Shown: positions 1-7,704, counted from the stretch's first letter. The stretch is 12,685 nucleotides of DNA from CAZAQS01 sp964486825 (GCA_964486825.1 CAZAQS010000126.1:1-12685), one strand, 5' to 3'. Translations and numbers: made by a program. The notes: generated from the letters alone by a model not told the origin.

Positions 1-647
1 TCGGCCGCTTCCAAATAGTCTCTCGGAATGGCCTGCAAGCCAGCCAGGTAGACCACCATGGAGACTCCCATATACTGGACCGTATTAACCAGGGTGATTA
101 GCCACACCGCCCGTTTCCCCACCCCTAGCCAGTCGACGGGCTCCAGGCCAGCGTAAACCACCAGATCGTTTAAAGCCCCGCCGTCATATTGGAAAATGAA
201 ATACCACACGTAGCCCATAATGAGCGGACTGATAATGACCGGGAAATAAACGATCGTCCGCACAAGGCCTTTGCCCCTGATTTTACCGTTCAGGAACACC
301 GCGTATGACAGGCCCAGGATATTCTGGAGGAGGGTGCTTCCCAGACCATAGATCAGGGTATTGGCGATTATCCGACGGGTCTTCATGTCCGAAAACATGT
401 ACCTGTATTTTTCCAGGCCCACGTAGGAATAGTGTGCCGAATATCCGTCCCAATTGGTGAACGAAAGCCGGATGCCTTGCGTGATCGGGTAGAGGATGAA
501 CAACGCAAAGAAAATGAGGGCCGGAATGTACATCAGGTTGAGAGAGGCGGGTGAAGCGAGGAATTTCCTCCAGCGGGCCAGCCATCGCTGGGAGGTTTTT
601 TTTTCGGGCTTCTCGTGTAGGGACGAATGCGGGGCGGTTCCTTCCAT
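1..647 (-). CDS. Sugar ABC transporter permease (MalF/UgpA-like), 3' end cut off by window
   Basis: This is an inner-membrane subunit of a carbohydrate ABC importer of the CUT1 type. The 215 visible residues have a basic, polar cytoplasmic tail (about 1-35) and a first membrane helix near 38-56. The typical SFTNWDGY segment follows at 62-69, then further helices near 96-118, 130-153 and 181-204. The sequence stops at YLEAA, the start of the EAA loop that docks on the ATPase; a full protein of this family has about 300 residues. I chose the ATG at 647 because GAGG lies 9 nt upstream. An in-frame ATG at 662 has no visible ribosome site. It lies 134 nt downstream of the solute-binding protein gene on the same strand, separated by a hairpin, as is usual where the binding protein is made in excess. 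The family call is firm; the sugar is unknown. Confidence 0.93.
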   Translation of the reverse strand, partial: MEGTAPHSSLHEKPEKKTSQRWLARWRKFLASPASLNLMYIPALIFFALFILYPITQGIRLSFTNWDGYSAHYSYVGLEKYRYMFSDMKTRRIIANTLIYGLGSTLLQNILGLSYAVFLNGKIRGKGLVRTIVYFPVIISPLIMGYVWYFIFQYDGGALNDLVVYAGLEPVDWLGVGKRAVWLITLVNTVQYMGVSMVVYLAGLQAIPRDYLEAA

Positions 648-693
648 TAGACTGCGCCTCATCAGGATGAGTCAGGTGTCAAGGTGGCTTCAG

Positions 694-729
694 ACTGAGA
701 GCGGCACATTTTCTTGTACCGCTCTCAGT
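694..729 (-). repeat. Perfect 11-bp stem-loop between binding-protein and permease genes
   Basis: ACTGAGAGCGG (694-704) is exactly complementary to CCGCTCTCAGT (719-729), with a 14-nt loop. No T-run follows on either strand, so it is not a textbook intrinsic terminator. Its place between the binding-protein and permease genes fits an mRNA-stabilising or partial-termination hairpin that gives more binding protein than permease. That role is inferred from known sugar transporter operons. Confidence 0.7.
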
Positions 730-781
730 TGAATTGGTCATGCGTCGATGGCAGGGTACCTGCCCTGACCGGTTCTATGGA

Positions 782-2113
782 TTACTGCGAAGCGCGCAGC
801 CGGAGATATTCTTTTTCGATATTCTCTGTGGCTTGTTCGGGAGTTATACCGTGGGCAAGAACATCCTGCCCGTTCTTGCACAACACGTCCCACATACCGT
901 TTGGCAGGTATACACGATCGAAATAAGGGAAGACACGCAAGCTGGCATACTGGTTGTAGTATTCGGTCAGGTATCCGGCGTCGATGTCCACACCGCTAAG
1001 CCCGGCAGGCAGCTTATTCGAATCAGCGACCGCAGCTACGTTCTCAGGACGGGCATAATAAGCTACCAATCGCCGGGCGGCCTCGCTGTGCTTGGAATCC
1101 TTCCAAATGCCCCAAGTAGTCATCTCGCCGCCCACCAAAGTAGGTTCGTCGCCTGGGATGAGGGATGGTATTGGCATAAGCCCGCATTTGAGCTCTGGGT
1201 TGATCTTCATGGCTTCTTCACAGAGGAAGGCGCCGTAGAAGCCGAAGGCGGCCTTGCCCTCGGCAAAGGCCTGGGCAGAGTCGCTATATTTTGCGGTCAG
1301 GACATCCTTGTTCAGGTAGCCCTTTTCTTGAATCTCAAGCAGGTTGGCCGAGACCATGACGTACTTGGTCCAATCATAGCCTCCGTCCAGGAGCGCCTGA
1401 GCGTCGTTCTTAGCCGGGCTGACCGCGGCCGGGGTGGAGAAGAAATCGTAATATTGCCCGACAGGCCAGGAATCTGCCCCGCCCATGTGGATGCAGGTCA
1501 CTTTTCCGTCGCTGCCGGTCTTGATCGTTTCGCAGGCTGCCATGAGGCCATCCCAGGTGGTGGGGACTTCCAGGTCGTATTGATTCAGGATATCGGCATT
1601 GAAGACCGGTCCGCCCTTGTCCTGGTCCATTGGCAGGACGTAAACTTTCCCATTCTCGTCGGTGACAGCCGGTTTGATGGCCTGGTCGATCTGGTTTGCC
1701 CAGGCTTCATCCCGCAGATCAGCCAGGAACTCTCCATAGCGGATTATGGCCCAACCATGCGTGGAGAATACGTCCGGCATGTCATTGGCAGCCATTTTGA
1801 TCTTCATCAAGCTTTCGTAATCCTTTCCGGGAGCAGTGAAATCGACCTTGACGTCCGGATTTTCACTCTCGAATTTACGGGCGATGTCCTCGAGCAGCTT
1901 GGCCTGCTCGCCCACCCGATTCGTCATCACCACGATCGTTACCTGGGTGACGGGTTCCACCTTGGCGGGCTCTTGGACAACTTGAGAGACCGGCTGCTCG
2001 GCCGGAGGATTGGCGGCAGGCGCGCCGGGGGTGTTCTGGCCTGCGCAGGCCACCAGGAGGCTGATCATTAGGATCAGACTCAGGAAGGTGAGTGCTCTCT
2101 TCTGCGCTATCAT
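782..2113 (-). CDS. Extracellular solute-binding protein, family 1 (sugar ABC transporter lipoprotein)
   Basis: This 443-residue protein would capture a sugar or glycoside outside the membrane and deliver it to the permease encoded downstream. Residues 1-22 form a lipoprotein signal peptide: a basic start (MIAQKR), a hydrophobic core, and the lipobox LVAC with Cys23 as the lipidated residue. A Pro/Ala/Gln-rich linker (about 25-48) leads to the binding domain. VTIVVMTNR, then KFESENPDVKVDF and the MPDVFSTHGW segment match the N-lobe pattern of family 1 binding proteins. The frame is open up to 2272, but I chose the ATG at 2113: AGGAG lies 7 nt upstream and the signal peptide begins there. A promoter-like element lies at 2333-2361. 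The ligand cannot be told from sequence; the YesN-type regulator nearby suggests an oligosaccharide. Confidence 0.95.
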   Translation of the reverse strand: MIAQKRALTFLSLILMISLLVACAGQNTPGAPAANPPAEQPVSQVVQEPAKVEPVTQVTIVVMTNRVGEQAKLLEDIARKFESENPDVKVDFTAPGKDYESLMKIKMAANDMPDVFSTHGWAIIRYGEFLADLRDEAWANQIDQAIKPAVTDENGKVYVLPMDQDKGGPVFNADILNQYDLEVPTTWDGLMAACETIKTGSDGKVTCIHMGGADSWPVGQYYDFFSTPAAVSPAKNDAQALLDGGYDWTKYVMVSANLLEIQEKGYLNKDVLTAKYSDSAQAFAEGKAAFGFYGAFLCEEAMKINPELKCGLMPIPSLIPGDEPTLVGGEMTTWGIWKDSKHSEAARRLVAYYARPENVAAVADSNKLPAGLSGVDIDAGYLTEYYNQYASLRVFPYFDRVYLPNGMWDVLCKNGQDVLAHGITPEQATENIEKEYLRLRASQ

Positions 2114-2292
2114 TTCTTGTCTCCTGTGACTGGTAAGATTACTGGTGGATGGCAGAAACCGCATGTCCCTGCTGCTGATGGGAACGAGGCGGTTGAGACT
2201 GCCTGGAATAACGAGTGAAGACGTATGGAAGACTCGGTAGTTTCTTCTCATCCTTTCAGGAATGGAAACCATCCGTAGGCAGTTTGATCGCT

Positions 2293-2304
2293 TGTGAGCT
2301 CACA
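2293..2304. promoter_or_regulatory. Perfect 12-bp palindrome TGTGAGCTCACA, operator candidate
   Basis: The palindrome lies about 22-33 nt downstream of the predicted start of the binding-protein transcript, a position that suits repression. Its half-site TGTGA resembles CRP and LacI-family half-sites, but the two-base centre is shorter than the six-base CRP spacer. The binding factor is unknown. Confidence 0.4.
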
Positions 2305-2332
2305 GGAAATGTATTGGGATCGATCTGGTTTT

Positions 2333-2361
2333 ATATTAGCAAAACCGAATGCACTTGTCCA
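2333..2361 (-). promoter_or_regulatory. Sigma-70-like promoter candidate for the sugar-binding protein gene
   Basis: Read on the minus strand, TGGACA (2361-2356) is followed after exactly 17 nt by TAATAT (2338-2333). That is 5 of 6 matches at -35 and 4 of 6 at -10. Transcription would start near 2326, about 210 nt before the ATG. Confidence 0.5.
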
Positions 2362-2439
2362 TGCTGTAAATCTACACAGTATGTGCTGGATTCTATAAAT
2401 GTGCCTGTTAACTATAGGATGTTCTTCTCAATCAAGACC

Positions 2440-3948
2440 TCATTTTCCCCCAGACGATAAGCGTTCGCGGTATTCGGACGGAAGGCAGCCGAATTGCTCG
2501 GTAAACAGGCGAGCGAAGTGGCGCGGGCTGGAGTATCCTACCCGCTCCGCCACCTGCTGGATTTGAAGACTGGGATCGCTTAAAAGCTCTCTAGCTTTTA
2601 ACATGCGCGCATTCTTAAGGTAGCTCATGAAATTTACGCCGGTCTTCCTGTGAAACAGTGTGCTCAGGTAATTGGGGGTGATGTTCAACCGTTCTGAGAT
2701 CGTTCCGATGCCGATATCCTCCATATAGTTCTGGTCCACGAAGGCCAATACCTGGTCAATTAAATCCACTCCCTTGATCTCGTCTTTATATGCCTCGTTC
2801 AATATGCGCCTGCCATGCATTTGAAGCGATTGAATCAAAGTGGCAGCGTCCAAGCCTGGAGGCAGGGAACATTGAATCGAGCGAGCGATGAATCCGCAGG
2901 TGGCTATACTGAGGCGCCAGACCTGGTCAGATCCCGGCCTGGAAATATGCTTTTCTAGATCTTGCAGGGTCTTGCTGTAGTTCAGGTAATTCTTTTCCTG
3001 AAAGCTACGGATAATGCCCAGCAGTAAACTGCTGAATTCCATCCGGCCGGGGAGTTGGGATTGCTCCTCCAAAATTTTGATGTGGATAGGCCGGCCTAAG
3101 CCAATCACGACGCGTAGAGGCGCCAGTCTGCACAAGCGCCTGAGCTGCTCGTGGAACCCAAGGTATGTCGGGCAAGCCTGGCTGGCCAATAGGGTAATCC
3201 CCAAATCTGCATTGCTAGATGCTTCGATTTCCTCCTGGATATCTCCCAGGTACTTACGCACGAGCAGGTCGGCCTGGCTGTTGAGCTCTTGTTTCCACGC
3301 GCCTACTGCAGCCATCTCTCCAGCAGGTAGAACGATGAGTGCAAATCGGTTATTGGCATCGGATCGCGAGCGGGCCAGCACTCTCAACGACTGGGCAAAT
3401 TTCTGCTGGCTGGCGGCTTTGACTGGTTCGGGCAGGCAACTGTCGAACGTGAAAATGGCCCCCTCAAAGCAAGCCTCACTCAGGAAGCTGTCTTCATCAT
3501 CGAATTCGGGCAGCATTAGACCGTGTTGGAGGGACATAAGCTGGCGCTCGAACTGTTGGTTTTGCGCGGCAAGCTGTTTATTTACCTCCTCGAGGAAACC
3601 GCTCAGTACCAGCAATAATTCCTCAGGTGACACTGGTTTAAGCAAGTATTCCGAGACACCGAGCTGGATGGCCTGCTTGGCGTATTCGAACTCAGAGAAA
3701 CCAGTCAAGATCAGCCATTTGGTTTGCGGCGAGATCTCTTTCCCTCTACGGATGGCCTCCAACCCGTTAATGCCAGGCATCCTGATATCGACAAGAGCGA
3801 TATCAGGATGGAATCGGCCAGCAAGGTCGATTAGCTCTTCTCCGTTGGTCGCTTCTCCAGCCAGGTTCAGCGGTAGAGCCATCTCTTCCAGCATGCTCTT
3901 CAAGCTGGAGCGGACCAGGTATTCATCATCGGCAATGACGATCTTCAT
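2440..3948 (-). CDS. YesN-type response regulator: receiver plus AraC-family DNA-binding domain
   Basis: This is a 502-residue two-component response regulator that probably activates the adjacent sugar transporter genes. The receiver domain (1 to about 120) shows the acidic pair D7-D8, the phosphate acceptor D54 in LVDIRMPG, T82, Y101 and K104 in LLKP, so all key residues are present. A long middle segment (about 125-395) is typical of YesN-like proteins and has no recognised motif. The last 100 residues form the double helix-turn-helix AraC domain, with LNITPNYLSTLFHRKTG and the closing VAERVGYSSPRHFARLFTEQFG-type pattern (broken here as VAERVGYSS / HFARLFTEQFG). I chose the ATG at 3948 because the receiver begins there; no clear Shine-Dalgarno precedes it. 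The partner kinase is not in the window. The gene is divergent from the MalT-like regulator. Confidence 0.95.
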   Translation of the reverse strand: MKIVIADDEYLVRSSLKSMLEEMALPLNLAGEATNGEELIDLAGRFHPDIALVDIRMPGINGLEAIRRGKEISPQTKWLILTGFSEFEYAKQAIQLGVSEYLLKPVSPEELLLVLSGFLEEVNKQLAAQNQQFERQLMSLQHGLMLPEFDDEDSFLSEACFEGAIFTFDSCLPEPVKAASQQKFAQSLRVLARSRSDANNRFALIVLPAGEMAAVGAWKQELNSQADLLVRKYLGDIQEEIEASSNADLGITLLASQACPTYLGFHEQLRRLCRLAPLRVVIGLGRPIHIKILEEQSQLPGRMEFSSLLLGIIRSFQEKNYLNYSKTLQDLEKHISRPGSDQVWRLSIATCGFIARSIQCSLPPGLDAATLIQSLQMHGRRILNEAYKDEIKGVDLIDQVLAFVDQNYMEDIGIGTISERLNITPNYLSTLFHRKTGVNFMSYLKNARMLKARELLSDPSLQIQQVAERVGYSSPRHFARLFTEQFGCLPSEYRERLSSGGK

Positions 3949-3993
3949 GTTTTAAGGATGGCAGGTTGGATTCAGCATATAGTATTAGTAGAA

Positions 3994-4034
3994 CAGGTCA
4001 ATTATAGAGTACAGGAAATTAGGATTCAGGTCAA
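3994..4034. repeat. 8-bp direct repeat CAGGTCAA, 33 bp apart, in a divergent promoter region
   Basis: CAGGTCAA occurs at 3994-4001 and 4027-4034 in the 220-bp gap between the two divergent regulator genes. The first copy abuts a perfect minus-strand TATAAT (4006-4001), a possible -10 for the response regulator. The second overlaps the -35 position of a weak plus-strand promoter (TTCAGG at 4025, 18 nt, GATAAT at 4049-4054). The 33-bp offset is close to three helical turns, as expected for a factor binding both sites on one face. No exact binding family can be named. Confidence 0.4.
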
Positions 4035-4130
4035 GCAATCTGCTGCTGGATAATCTTAGTTATCTTGGCTTCTATTGCGGCCTTTTTCCTTCCTCTGGCC
4101 GAAACCGGGATGTGGTGGTTGGCAGACAGG

Positions 4131-4170
4131 ATATCCCTGCGCCCCAATCCTTGATAAAATCCAGGGATAT
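4131..4170 (+). promoter_or_regulatory. Inverted repeat enclosing the start site of the MalT-like gene
   Basis: ATATCCCTG (4131-4139) pairs perfectly with CAGGGATAT (4162-4170) across a 22-nt loop. The 3' arm contains the AGGG that could serve as a weak Shine-Dalgarno and the first two bases of the ATG at 4169. In RNA this would hide the start site, a layout used for translational control. It would be only a coincidence inside coding sequence if translation began at the GTG at 4112. Confidence 0.5.
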
Positions 4171-6856
4171 GAGCCGGCCATTGCAGAAAACCAAGCTATT
4201 TATCCCTCCATCTCGAGACAGGTTGGTTGACCGGCCGCGCCTGTTGGATAAGCTGAATAGTATCCAATCTCCTGGCTTCCGGCTGGGAGTAATCTCAGCC
4301 CCGGCGGGGTCGGGAAAGACCACCCTGGTCGTGCAGTGGCTTAACGAGCAGTTGGGCTGGCCTGCGGGCTGGGTATCCCTGGATGGGCGCGATAACCAGA
4401 CAACGCTTTTCTTTGCTTACCTGGTCGCATCTCTGCAGGAGATCATTCCTGGGGCGGGACGAGAGACAATGGAGTTGATCGGTCTACCCGGCGCAAACCT
4501 GGAAGAGATCGTTACGCGCCTGGCCAATGACCTGGCAGAAGCCTCTCAGCCTTTCGTGTTGGTACTGGATGATTTCCATGTCATTACCAATCCGGCTCTT
4601 TATAAGGCAACCAACCTCCTATTGGATGCCCAGCCGCCTCAGATGCGTCTGCTGCTGCTGACGCGTGAAGACCCACCCCTGCAGTTGGCCCGCCGGCGGG
4701 CCTCGGGACAGTTGGTGGAGCTGCGACAGGAGGAACTGCAGTTAACCCTTTCGGAAGCGGTGGTTTTCCTTAACCAGTATATGGGGCTCAACCTATCGGA
4801 AATCCAGGTAGAGGTCCTGGAAAACCGCACCGAAGGTTGGATTGCAGGGCTGCAATTAGCGGCCCTATCTCTGCAGCGAGTGCCGGATATTGACAAATTT
4901 ATTCAGGAGTTTTCCGGCAGCCATCACTTTATCCTGGATTATTTGATGGAAGAGGTGCTTGCACACCAACCCGAGGAGATCCAAAACTTTCTGCTGGAGA
5001 CTTCCGTACTGGAGCGCTTGAGTGCAGATCTATGCGCGGCCACCACCGGTAAAAAGATCGCCAGCGCCCAAAAGTTGTTAGAAGGTCTAACCAAAGCTAA
5101 CCTGTTCGTTATCCCGCTGGACGAGGAGCGCCACTGGTACCGCTACCACCACCTGTTCAGGGATTTATTGCTGGCCCGGCTGGGTGAGGCAGATACGGAA
5201 CGAGCTGCCCGGCTCTGCCGGCGCGCTTCGGATGGGTATGAAAAGGCCGGAGAGGCGCGCCTGGCAGTCGAATACGCTCTCAAAGCTACAGACATAGACC
5301 GAGCCGCTGATTTGATTGAGCTTCATCTGACAGAGCGTTGGCACACTGTGGACCAGGAATTCCTTTTCCTGGTTAATCAACTGCCTGTTGAAGTAATTTC
5401 CGAACGGCCTCAATTATGCCTGCAGAGCGCCTGGGTTTCCGTAATCAGCGGGCATGCTGAGCGAATCCTGCCATGGGTTGAGCTTGCCGAGCGTGCCTTA
5501 TCAAACCCGGAACGGCCAGCCGAACCAGGTGACCCTGTCCAACGCGCCTTTGCCAAAGTCTTGAGAGCTTACCGGACTGACCTGGATAACCAACCGGTGG
5601 AGTTAGACGAATCCTTAGAGCAGGCTTTCGCTGCTATTCCAGAGGGCAACACCGGCATGCGAAACAGCGTGGCGGTGGTTTTGGGAACCATCCATTATAT
5701 GGAGGGAGATTTTGGCACAGCCATGGGGTATTACCAGGACGCCCTGGAACGAGACCAGCGCGTACAGGGTACAAATGCCGTTCCGATTGCGGTGATGCGC
5801 ATGGTTTGGGTGCTGCAAGCCCAGGGAAGGCTGCGCCAGGCATTAGAGCTGCTGAGCGAGCATGAGCGTTATATTCGCCAACGTGGCAGGCGACGTTTTT
5901 ATATCGGGGGCGCTCTGAACCTGGAACGGGGTGAAATCCTGTTGGAATGGAACCAGCTGGAGGAAGCTGAGAGCCAGGTTCGAGAGGGCCTTCAACTGTT
6001 GGAAGACTGGCTTGTACCGCAAGCGCTCACCCTGGGACTGAGCATCCTGGCACGGCTGCAAGTAGCGAAGCAGGATTTGCAAGGAGCCAGGAACACACTC
6101 GAACGCGCTGAGGCAATGCTCCACCAGGAAGGATTCCATCCTAAATTCATCTATATGTTTGAAAGGGCCCAGGTATGCTTGTGGATCGCTGAACAGAACC
6201 GATCAAGATTGGAGACTTTTGCACGGGAGACGAATGCCCTGGTAGGGTCAAAAGGTGGTTTCCGGTATGAACCACGCCAGATCGAGCTGTGCAGGGCCTG
6301 GATTGCTTTGGGCAACCAGCAAGAGGCCGTTGATTTATTGAGCCGCCTGGCTTCCAGGACGGGCGAGCGCACCGGAAGCCGGGTGGCCATCCTGGCGATG
6401 CTGGCTGCCAGCATGAAGGATCAGACCACGGCACTGCAGGCCTTGGACGAAGCCCTGCGACTGGCTGAACCGGGCAACTACCTGCGCACCTTCATAGAGA
6501 TGAGCCAACCGTTGAAAGGGTTATTACATGCCTGGATCCTAGACAGCCCTCCCGAGCGCGATGCCCACCTGAAAGCCTATGCCCAACGGGTCCTGGCAGC
6601 TTATGACCACCCGAGGACGAAAGTTGAACCGCAGCCCTCCCCACCGGCAGAGCTGTCGGAGCCTTTAAGCCCGCGTGAGCTGGAAATCCTTCAGCTTGTA
6701 GCATCTGGATTGACCAACCAGCAAATTGCTGACCGGTTGGTGATCTCGATCCGAACGGTCAAGAAGCACGTGGAAAATATCCACGGCAAGCTGGGCGTGG
6801 GGAACCGCACACATGCAGTCGCTCGCGCCCGTGAATTAAGACTCCTGGAAGATTAA
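4169..6856 (+). CDS. MalT-like ATP-dependent LuxR-family transcriptional activator
   Basis: This is an 895-residue STAND-type regulator. The N-terminus MSRPLQKTKLFIPP is the usual start of this family. A P-loop APAGSGKTT lies at 44-52 and a Walker B motif LVLDDFH at 131-137; both look intact. The family segment RYHHLFRDLL sits near residue 325. A long helical repeat region (about 350-790), where these proteins bind their inducer, follows. The C-terminal LuxR helix-turn-helix (about 833-892) includes LSPRELEILQLVASGLTNQQ and ends HGKLGVGNRTHAVARA. Length is typical (about 900). I chose the ATG at 4169 over a GTG at 4112 because the conserved start coincides with it, although the ribosome site is weak and lies in an inverted repeat. 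Inducer and targets are unknown. The direct repeats just downstream, before the next gene, are candidate binding sites. Confidence 0.95.
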   Translation: MSRPLQKTKLFIPPSRDRLVDRPRLLDKLNSIQSPGFRLGVISAPAGSGKTTLVVQWLNEQLGWPAGWVSLDGRDNQTTLFFAYLVASLQEIIPGAGRETMELIGLPGANLEEIVTRLANDLAEASQPFVLVLDDFHVITNPALYKATNLLLDAQPPQMRLLLLTREDPPLQLARRRASGQLVELRQEELQLTLSEAVVFLNQYMGLNLSEIQVEVLENRTEGWIAGLQLAALSLQRVPDIDKFIQEFSGSHHFILDYLMEEVLAHQPEEIQNFLLETSVLERLSADLCAATTGKKIASAQKLLEGLTKANLFVIPLDEERHWYRYHHLFRDLLLARLGEADTERAARLCRRASDGYEKAGEARLAVEYALKATDIDRAADLIELHLTERWHTVDQEFLFLVNQLPVEVISERPQLCLQSAWVSVISGHAERILPWVELAERALSNPERPAEPGDPVQRAFAKVLRAYRTDLDNQPVELDESLEQAFAAIPEGNTGMRNSVAVVLGTIHYMEGDFGTAMGYYQDALERDQRVQGTNAVPIAVMRMVWVLQAQGRLRQALELLSEHERYIRQRGRRRFYIGGALNLERGEILLEWNQLEEAESQVREGLQLLEDWLVPQALTLGLSILARLQVAKQDLQGARNTLERAEAMLHQEGFHPKFIYMFERAQVCLWIAEQNRSRLETFARETNALVGSKGGFRYEPRQIELCRAWIALGNQQEAVDLLSRLASRTGERTGSRVAILAMLAASMKDQTTALQALDEALRLAEPGNYLRTFIEMSQPLKGLLHAWILDSPPERDAHLKAYAQRVLAAYDHPRTKVEPQPSPPAELSEPLSPRELEILQLVASGLTNQQIADRLVISIRTVKKHVENIHGKLGVGNRTHAVARARELRLLED

Positions 6857-6887
6857 TCTATCCTAGCTGCCCCTCGGGACGGTCGTG

Positions 6888-6941
6888 GATTACGCCCCGG
6901 GCAGAGACCTGAATACGCCTTTCGGACACTGCGAATACGCC
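6888..6941 (+). repeat. Three 9-bp direct repeats (GAATACGCC) at 22-23 bp spacing
   Basis: GATTACGCC (6888), GAATACGCC (6911) and GAATACGCC (6933) are evenly spaced at 23 and 22 bp, about two helical turns. The third copy lies where a -35 element would be if TATTAT (6953-6958) or TATATA (6961-6966) is the -10. This suits an activator that binds tandem, same-orientation sites, as MalT-type regulators do. The assignment to the upstream MalT-like gene is inference. Confidence 0.6.
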
Positions 6942-6952
6942 CTCCGAAAGGC
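6917..6952 (+). repeat. Perfect 10-bp inverted repeat after the MalT-like gene
   Basis: GCCTTTCGGA (6917-6926) pairs with TCCGAAAGGC (6943-6952) across a 16-nt loop. The sequence after it is TATTATCTTATATATC, A/T-rich but not a T-run. It could be a weak terminator for the MalT-like gene or a second operator overlapping the direct repeats. The sequence does not decide between these. Confidence 0.45.
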
Positions 6953-6985
6953 TATTATCTTATATATCAAAAAAAGGAGTTAGAC

Positions 6986-7381
6986 ATGAAAGGAAATACA
7001 ATGAATACGTTCAGTAATCTCGTGGCGCCTCTATTCCTGGCTGTGCTGGTAGCAATCATTATTTATGGAGCTTTGGCAGGCAGGCAGCTGCCCTTGATAA
7101 ACGGCCCGCGCGCCAGCCTGGTAGCCCTCCTGGTGCTTGGTCTCACCCTGTGCGCTTTAGGTGGGATTGGGCAGGTCGGCGCCAGCGGGCGCTGGTTTTC
7201 TCCCCTGGCGATCACCGGGCACTTGTTGGGTGTCATGCTGCTGGTGGTATTTATTTCAGCTTTCGCCGGGTGGAAGCTGCCCTTCATCGCAGGTGAAAAA
7301 CAGGCCATTGCCGCAGTGGGGGTCATGATGGTTATCAAGTACGTGATCGGTACCGCCGGCGCCTTCTTCCACTGGCTATGA
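6986..7381 (+). CDS. Small four-helix membrane protein with an internal duplication
   Basis: I do not recognise a named family for this 131-residue protein. It has four hydrophobic helices (about 13-31, 44-62, 74-92 and 105-125), so it is an integral membrane protein. Residues 31-40 (AGRQLPLING) and 94-103 (AGWKLPFIAG) share the pattern AGxxLPxIxG at the same place between helices 1-2 and 3-4. This points to an ancient duplication of a two-helix unit. The ATG at 6986 is supported by GGAG 6 nt upstream; a second in-frame ATG at 7001 has less support. Its stop overlaps the ATG of the next gene by ATGA, so the two are translationally coupled and probably work together. Expression is likely controlled through the direct repeats at 6888-6941. 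Confidence 0.85.
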   Translation: MKGNTMNTFSNLVAPLFLAVLVAIIIYGALAGRQLPLINGPRASLVALLVLGLTLCALGGIGQVGASGRWFSPLAITGHLLGVMLLVVFISAFAGWKLPFIAGEKQAIAAVGVMMVIKYVIGTAGAFFHWL

Positions 7382-7593
7382 ACCCTCATTGGTATGAGAT
7401 TCGGTTGGAAGAAAACTTGGACAACCGCTGGTCTGGTTGGTTCGAGGGTATGGAGATCATTCCAATCATAGAAGGGGACCGGGCAGGTAGCCTGCTGAGA
7501 GGCTGCCTGCCCGACCAGGCGGCCTTGTTTGGCCTGTTAGGAAGGGTGCGTGACCTGAACTTGACGCTCCTGGAAGTCAGGCGGATCACTTAA
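7378..7593 (+). CDS. Small uncharacterised WFEGM/DQAAL-family protein
   Basis: This 71-residue protein has no predicted membrane helix and is probably cytoplasmic. It shows the pattern YEIRL at 6-10, WFEGM at 21-25, DQAAL at 46-50 and RDLNLTLLEVRRI at 58-70. I have met this pattern in small hypothetical proteins of Chloroflexota and Actinomycetota, where the end often reads RDLGLPLLSV. No biochemical function is known to me. The start codon overlaps the upstream stop codon (ATGA), so it depends on translation of the membrane-protein gene. The first 69 residues of the protein encoded at 9438 are a clear paralogue: a 24-nt stretch near the 3' end (7549-7572) matches 9621-9644 at 23 of 24 bases. 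Confidence 0.85.
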   Translation: MNPHWYEIRLEENLDNRWSGWFEGMEIIPIIEGDRAGSLLRGCLPDQAALFGLLGRVRDLNLTLLEVRRIT

Positions 7594-7704
7594 TAATAAT
7601 TGCCCCTTGCAGCAAATTTCTTTCATAGAGCGACTGCCTCGGATTGGATACTGATGGCAAACTCTTGATCATCGATGAATGGAAGTACAAAAAATGAAAA
7701 TAAG

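Larger units (their letters stand above)
2114..2439. other. 326-bp regulatory gap between response regulator and binding-protein gene
   Basis: No coding region is supported here. It is AT-richer than its flanks and holds a minus-strand promoter candidate (2333-2361) and a 12-bp palindrome (2293-2304), leaving a leader of about 210 nt before the binding-protein ATG. The open frame that reads through 2114-2272 in phase with the binding protein lacks a signal-peptide-like start and is not taken as coding. No clear terminator was seen just after the response-regulator stop codon. Confidence 0.7.

Noticed and set aside
734..2071. 445-codon plus-strand open frame opposite the solute-binding protein gene
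   Set aside because: It is fully antisense to a gene with a clear lipoprotein signal and family motifs. Its translation shows no domain, signal or ribosome site and is a codon-bias shadow.
3014..3955. 313-codon plus-strand open frame opposite the response regulator
   Set aside because: It is rich in Ser, Arg and Trp with no motif and is antisense to a well-supported receiver/AraC protein; treated as a shadow.
4112..4168. Upstream GTG start for the MalT-like regulator
   Set aside because: It would add 19 residues unlike the family and has no ribosome site. The conserved family N-terminus begins at the ATG at 4169.
6888..6941. GAATACGCC repeats as a CRISPR array
   Set aside because: The repeat unit is only 9 bp and spacers are 13-14 bp, far below CRISPR dimensions; operator sites are the better reading.
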